DNA of 64,000 nucleotides from Mycobacterium triplex. Lineage in GTDB: Bacteria > Actinomycetota > Actinomycetes > Mycobacteriales > Mycobacteriaceae. Where the stretch lies: contig NZ_HG964446.1 of NCBI RefSeq assembly GCF_000689255.1, positions 5,321,784-5,385,783 of the forward strand. The letters are read 5' to 3'. The translations under genes and the position numbers were made by a program. The notes beneath the pieces are model-generated. The model searched no databases. It saw only the letters and a list, made by a program, of their open reading frames with translations, and was not told where the DNA came from. Below, piece by piece: positions 61,226 through 64,000 of the stretch (the first letter of the stretch is position 1; every line of letters begins with the position of its first letter).

Positions 61226-62149
61226 CTACGCCCGAGTGAAACTTTCTCCGCGCGGTCGGCTGGCCAAGAAGCGGAACGCGCCGGCAATGAGGTTGATGGC
61301 GGCCACGATAATGATCAGGGTCAGCGCCGCGCCCCAGATCCGCAGGAACCCCGCGTGCTCCGGATTGGTGAGTTCCGTGTAGATCAGCAGCGGCAGCGAC
61401 GCCATATTGCCGTGGAAGACGTCGAGGTTGATGGCCCGGCTGTACCCGACCAAAACGAGCACCGGCGCGGTCTCGCCGATGACGCGCGCGATGGCCAGCA
61501 GAATACCCGACACGACGCCCGGCATAGCGATCGGAAAGACAATCCGCACAATCGTTTTCCATTTGGGAACACCCAATGCGTAGCTGGCCTCGCGAAGTTC
61601 GTCGGGGACCAACCGCAGCATCTCCTCGGTGGAGCGCACCACGACCGGCAACATCAGCAGGACCAGCGCCAGTGCCACGGCGAAGGCGCTCTGCTGGAAC
61701 CCCAAGGTGGCGATCCACAGGCTGAAGATGAACAGCGCCGCCACGATCGACGGCACCCCGGCAAGCACGTCGACCATGAACGTGGTAACCCGGGCCAGCC
61801 GTCCCGAACCGTATTCCACCAGGAACACCGCCGTCATCAAGCCGAGCGGCACGGCCAGCACGGAAGCCACACCGGCCTGCACCAGCGTCCCGTACAACGC
61901 GTGGTAAACCCCACCGGTGAACTCTTCCGGCAGCACGCCGCGCAGCGAGTGGGTCCACCACTGCGACCGAATGACGGCGTAGCCCCCTCGGTTGATCACC
62001 ACCGAGAGCACCCACACCAGCGGTCCCAACGCGAGAGCGAACGAGGCGAGGAAAAGAATCGTCGCGATGTGGTTTTTGGTCTTTCGCCACATACTGACCG
62101 GCTGTATCACCGCACCTTTGACCGGCGTACGCAGTGTCTCGGCGCTCAT
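61226..62149 (-). CDS. pstA: Phosphate ABC transporter permease PstA (PstA1 type)
   Basis: One of two permease subunits of the high-affinity phosphate importer. The 307-residue protein has six TM helices and the permease loop [17 protein letters not shown]-type ([20 protein letters not shown] at about 197-216). The sequence resembles M. tuberculosis PstA1 (Rv0930) more than PstA2 ([40 protein letters not shown]). Its ATG overlaps the pstC stop (ATGA). It abuts ku, whereas in M. tuberculosis Rv0931c-Rv0936 lie between. Confidence 0.93.
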   Translation of the reverse strand: MSAETLRTPVKGAVIQPVSMWRKTKNHIATILFLASFALALGPLVWVLSVVINRGGYAVIRSQWWTHSLRGVLPEEFTGGVYHALYGTLVQAGVASVLAVPLGLMTAVFLVEYGSGRLARVTTFMVDVLAGVPSIVAALFIFSLWIATLGFQQSAFAVALALVLLMLPVVVRSTEEMLRLVPDELREASYALGVPKWKTIVRIVFPIAMPGVVSGILLAIARVIGETAPVLVLVGYSRAINLDVFHGNMASLPLLIYTELTNPEHAGFLRIWGAALTLIIIVAAINLIAGAFRFLASRPRGESFTRA

Positions 62150-63135
62150 GCGTTGACCTTCCCACCGGCGATCGCGCGGGCGGCGGCGTTGACCACGAAT
62201 GTGATCACAAACAGCGCGAACCCAGCCGAGATATAGGCCCCCGTCGGCAGCGGTTCGCTGAATTCGGATGCCGCGGAGGCGATCTTCGAGGCAAACGTGT
62301 AACCGCCGTCGAACAACGACCAGTTACCGGGCCGGGCCGCCGCGCGCAAGATGATCAGCACCGCAACGGTTTCGCCCAGCGCCCGGCCCAGTCCCAGCAT
62401 CGAGGCGGCGACCACACCGCTACGGCCGTAGGGCAGCACGGTCATTCGTACGACCTCCCAGCGGGTCGCGCCGAGCGCCTGCGCCGCCTCCATCTGGATA
62501 CGCGGGGTCTGGCGGAATGCTTCTCGTGAAACCGACGTGATGATCGGCAGGATCATCACCGACAGCACGATCGCGGAGGTGAAGATGGTCCCGCCGCCCG
62601 CCAGCGAAACGTTGCCCTGCTTGAACAGAAAGATCCAGCCGAGGTTGCGATTCAGAAATTCGGCCAACGGCTGCAGTTTGGGCGCCAGCACGAAGATCCC
62701 CCACAGCCCGAAGATGATCGACGGCACCGCGGCCAAGAGATCGACCATCGCGGCAAACGGGCGCGCCAGCCGCGTCGGCGCATATTGGGTGAGGAACACC
62801 GCGATCCCGATCGCAACCGGCACGGCCATGACCAGAGCGCTGGTCGCACTCAACACCGTGACCATCAGCAAATCGTGGATGCCGAATGCCAACTTCTGAG
62901 GGTCGCTGGTATCGAATTCGTTGCTGGTCAAGAAGTTCGCGTGGTTCGCCTGCAGCGCCGGGATAGCGCGAATCAGCAGGAATATCGCGATCAGCACGAT
63001 CGCGATCACGATCGTGGATCCGGCGGCGGCGGCGACCGAGGAGAATATTCGGTCGCCCCGCCGCAGCGCGCGGGGCTTCATCTCCGTGAGCGCGGGCTTT
63101 GCCCTGGGAGGAGAAGCGAGCGCTTCGCGGGCCAT
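62146..63135 (-). CDS. pstC: Phosphate ABC transporter permease PstC (PstC2 type)
   Basis: The second permease subunit, 329 residues, with a 35-residue cytosolic N-terminus and six TM helices. The EAA-type loop is [20 protein letters not shown]. The sequences [20 protein letters not shown] and [20 protein letters not shown] match PstC2 (Rv0929). A 12-bp gap to pstS and an overlap with pstA show a single operon. The ATPase pstB is not in the window. Confidence 0.94.
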   Translation of the reverse strand: MAREALASPPRAKPALTEMKPRALRRGDRIFSSVAAAAGSTIVIAIVLIAIFLLIRAIPALQANHANFLTSNEFDTSDPQKLAFGIHDLLMVTVLSATSALVMAVPVAIGIAVFLTQYAPTRLARPFAAMVDLLAAVPSIIFGLWGIFVLAPKLQPLAEFLNRNLGWIFLFKQGNVSLAGGGTIFTSAIVLSVMILPIITSVSREAFRQTPRIQMEAAQALGATRWEVVRMTVLPYGRSGVVAASMLGLGRALGETVAVLIILRAAARPGNWSLFDGGYTFASKIASAASEFSEPLPTGAYISAGFALFVITFVVNAAARAIAGGKVNA

Positions 63136-63147
63136 GGCTGTTCTACA

Positions 63148-64000
63148 TCACGAGATGGCGTTGACCGCGGCCGACAGCCTCGACCCGAACGCGTCCGGAA
63201 TCGGAATGTATCCGTTGTCCGCCAAGCCATTCTGGCCGGCACCGATGCTGCTCTGCAGGAATGCCTTCACCGCCGAACCGACCTGGGCGTCGGGATACTT
63301 CGAGCAGACCACCTCATAGGTCGCCAACACGATCGGGTACGAGCCCGCCTGTTTCGGCCGGTAGAAGGAAATCGTGTCGAGGACCAGGTCGTTGCCCTGC
63401 CCGACGATCGAGGCTCCCGCGATCGTCTTGCCCACCGAGTCGCTGCTGATCCCGACCGGGTCCGGACCCGCCGATGTGACAACTTTCGCGATGTTCAGGT
63501 GTTGCGCCTGAGCGAAGGACCATTCGTTGTAGGTGATGGACCCCTCGGTGCCCTTGACGGCCGCACTGGTGCCGTCGTTGCCCTTGGCGCCCTCACCGAC
63601 ACCACCGTTGAACTTCTTGCCGGCGCCCTTGCCCCATGCCCCGTTGGAAGCGGCGTCGAGGTACTTCTGGAAGTTGTCCGTCGTCCCGGACTCGTCACTG
63701 CGGAACACGACGTGGATCGGCTCGCCCGGCAAGGTCGCGCCGGCGTTGATCGCCTGGATCGCGGGGTCGTTCCAGGTGGTGATACCGCCGTTGAAGATCT
63801 TCGCCAAGGTGGGGCCGTCGAGGTTCAGCGACGTCACCCCGTTGATGTTGAAGGTGACCGCGATCGGACCGAACACCGTAGGCAGGTTCCAGGCCTGCGC
63901 GCCGCCGCAGCGGGTTTGCGCGGCCGCGTACTCATCGTGACTCAGCGGTGAGTCCGATCCACCGAAATCGGTTTGTCCACCCGTGAATTCGTGGATTCCG
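63148..64000 (-). CDS. pstS: Periplasmic phosphate-binding protein PstS (5' end cut by window edge)
   Basis: The frame is open from the stop at 63148 to the window edge, giving 284 residues of the mature protein; the signal peptide and lipobox lie outside. Phosphate-binding stretches are [20 protein letters not shown] near the left end and [20 protein letters not shown], with the SGTT phosphate loop. The C-terminus ([20 protein letters not shown] and SAAVNAIS) resembles PstS3 (Rv0928) more than PstS1. A GTG inside the frame at 63876 is not the true start, because homology runs on upstream. Confidence 0.93.
   Translation of the reverse strand, partial: GIHEFTGGQTDFGGSDSPLSHDEYAAAQTRCGGAQAWNLPTVFGPIAVTFNINGVTSLNLDGPTLAKIFNGGITTWNDPAIQAINAGATLPGEPIHVVFRSDESGTTDNFQKYLDAASNGAWGKGAGKKFNGGVGEGAKGNDGTSAAVKGTEGSITYNEWSFAQAQHLNIAKVVTSAGPDPVGISSDSVGKTIAGASIVGQGNDLVLDTISFYRPKQAGSYPIVLATYEVVCSKYPDAQVGSAVKAFLQSSIGAGQNGLADNGYIPIPDAFGSRLSAAVNAIS

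Overview
The window is chromosomal DNA from a high-GC slow-growing-type Mycobacterium that is not a member of the M. tuberculosis complex. The backbone follows M. tuberculosis gene order from moeA1 (Rv0994) back to the pst phosphate locus (about Rv0928-Rv0930), in inverted orientation. Rv numbers come from memory of family sequences and gene order, not from a search. No PE/PPE genes, tRNAs, rRNAs, CRISPR arrays or complete insertion sequences were seen.

Layout. 0-9 kb: molybdopterin and envelope-stress block: moeA1, galU, a 5-formyl-THF cyclo-ligase, the heat-shock chaperone ruc behind a CIRCE operator, a SAF-domain protein, mscL, moaB2, pepD, the mprAB two-component system and rpmF. 9-17.5 kb: a tightly overlapping catabolic operon (AtuA-like protein, fadE13, accD2, accA2, fadE12, echA7). 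It has the gene content of an acyclic-terpene/leucine-type acyl-CoA carboxylase pathway. 17.5-21.3 kb: a DUF1707 protein and two PapA/condensation-type acyltransferases not found at this place in M. tuberculosis. 21.3-30.6 kb: VWA protein plus AAA+ ATPase, purH-purN, the divisome pair perM/Rv0954, and an F420-type LLM oxidoreductase behind a KstR operator. 30.6-41 kb: a thiolase-like protein, sucCD, an M23 peptidase, a small membrane protein, uvrD1, chorismate mutase and pgi. 41-50 kb: an SDR, a full-length Fpg/Nei glycosylase, cobF, an AurF-like diiron oxygenase with a flavoprotein partner, a STAS-ATPase fusion, a second KstR-type LLM gene, an enoyl-CoA hydratase, and a methyltransferase whose 3' end is an IS30 transposase scrap. 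50-61 kb: an FAH/metallo-beta-lactamase fusion and ligD, then a polyol-utilisation cassette and a diguanylate cyclase that separate ligD from ku. 61-64 kb: ku, then pstA-pstC-pstS (PstS3/C2/A1 type), cut by the window edge.

Themes. DNA end-joining and repair (uvrD1, Fpg/Nei, ligD, ku) is interleaved with lipid and sterol metabolism. Two distant LLM genes share the same KstR palindrome. Several M. tuberculosis segments are absent here, leaving empty sites (Rv0986-0989c, PE_PGRS16-18, csoR-ctpV, Rv0931c-0936).

The most interesting signal is in the 350 bp between uvrD1 and chorismate mutase. It holds a probable leaderless 30-codon leader peptide rich in Trp/Phe/Phe/Tyr codons, followed at once by a hairpin plus T-run terminator and a competing upstream hairpin. 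This is the architecture expected of ribosome-mediated attenuation of an aromatic amino-acid branch-point enzyme.
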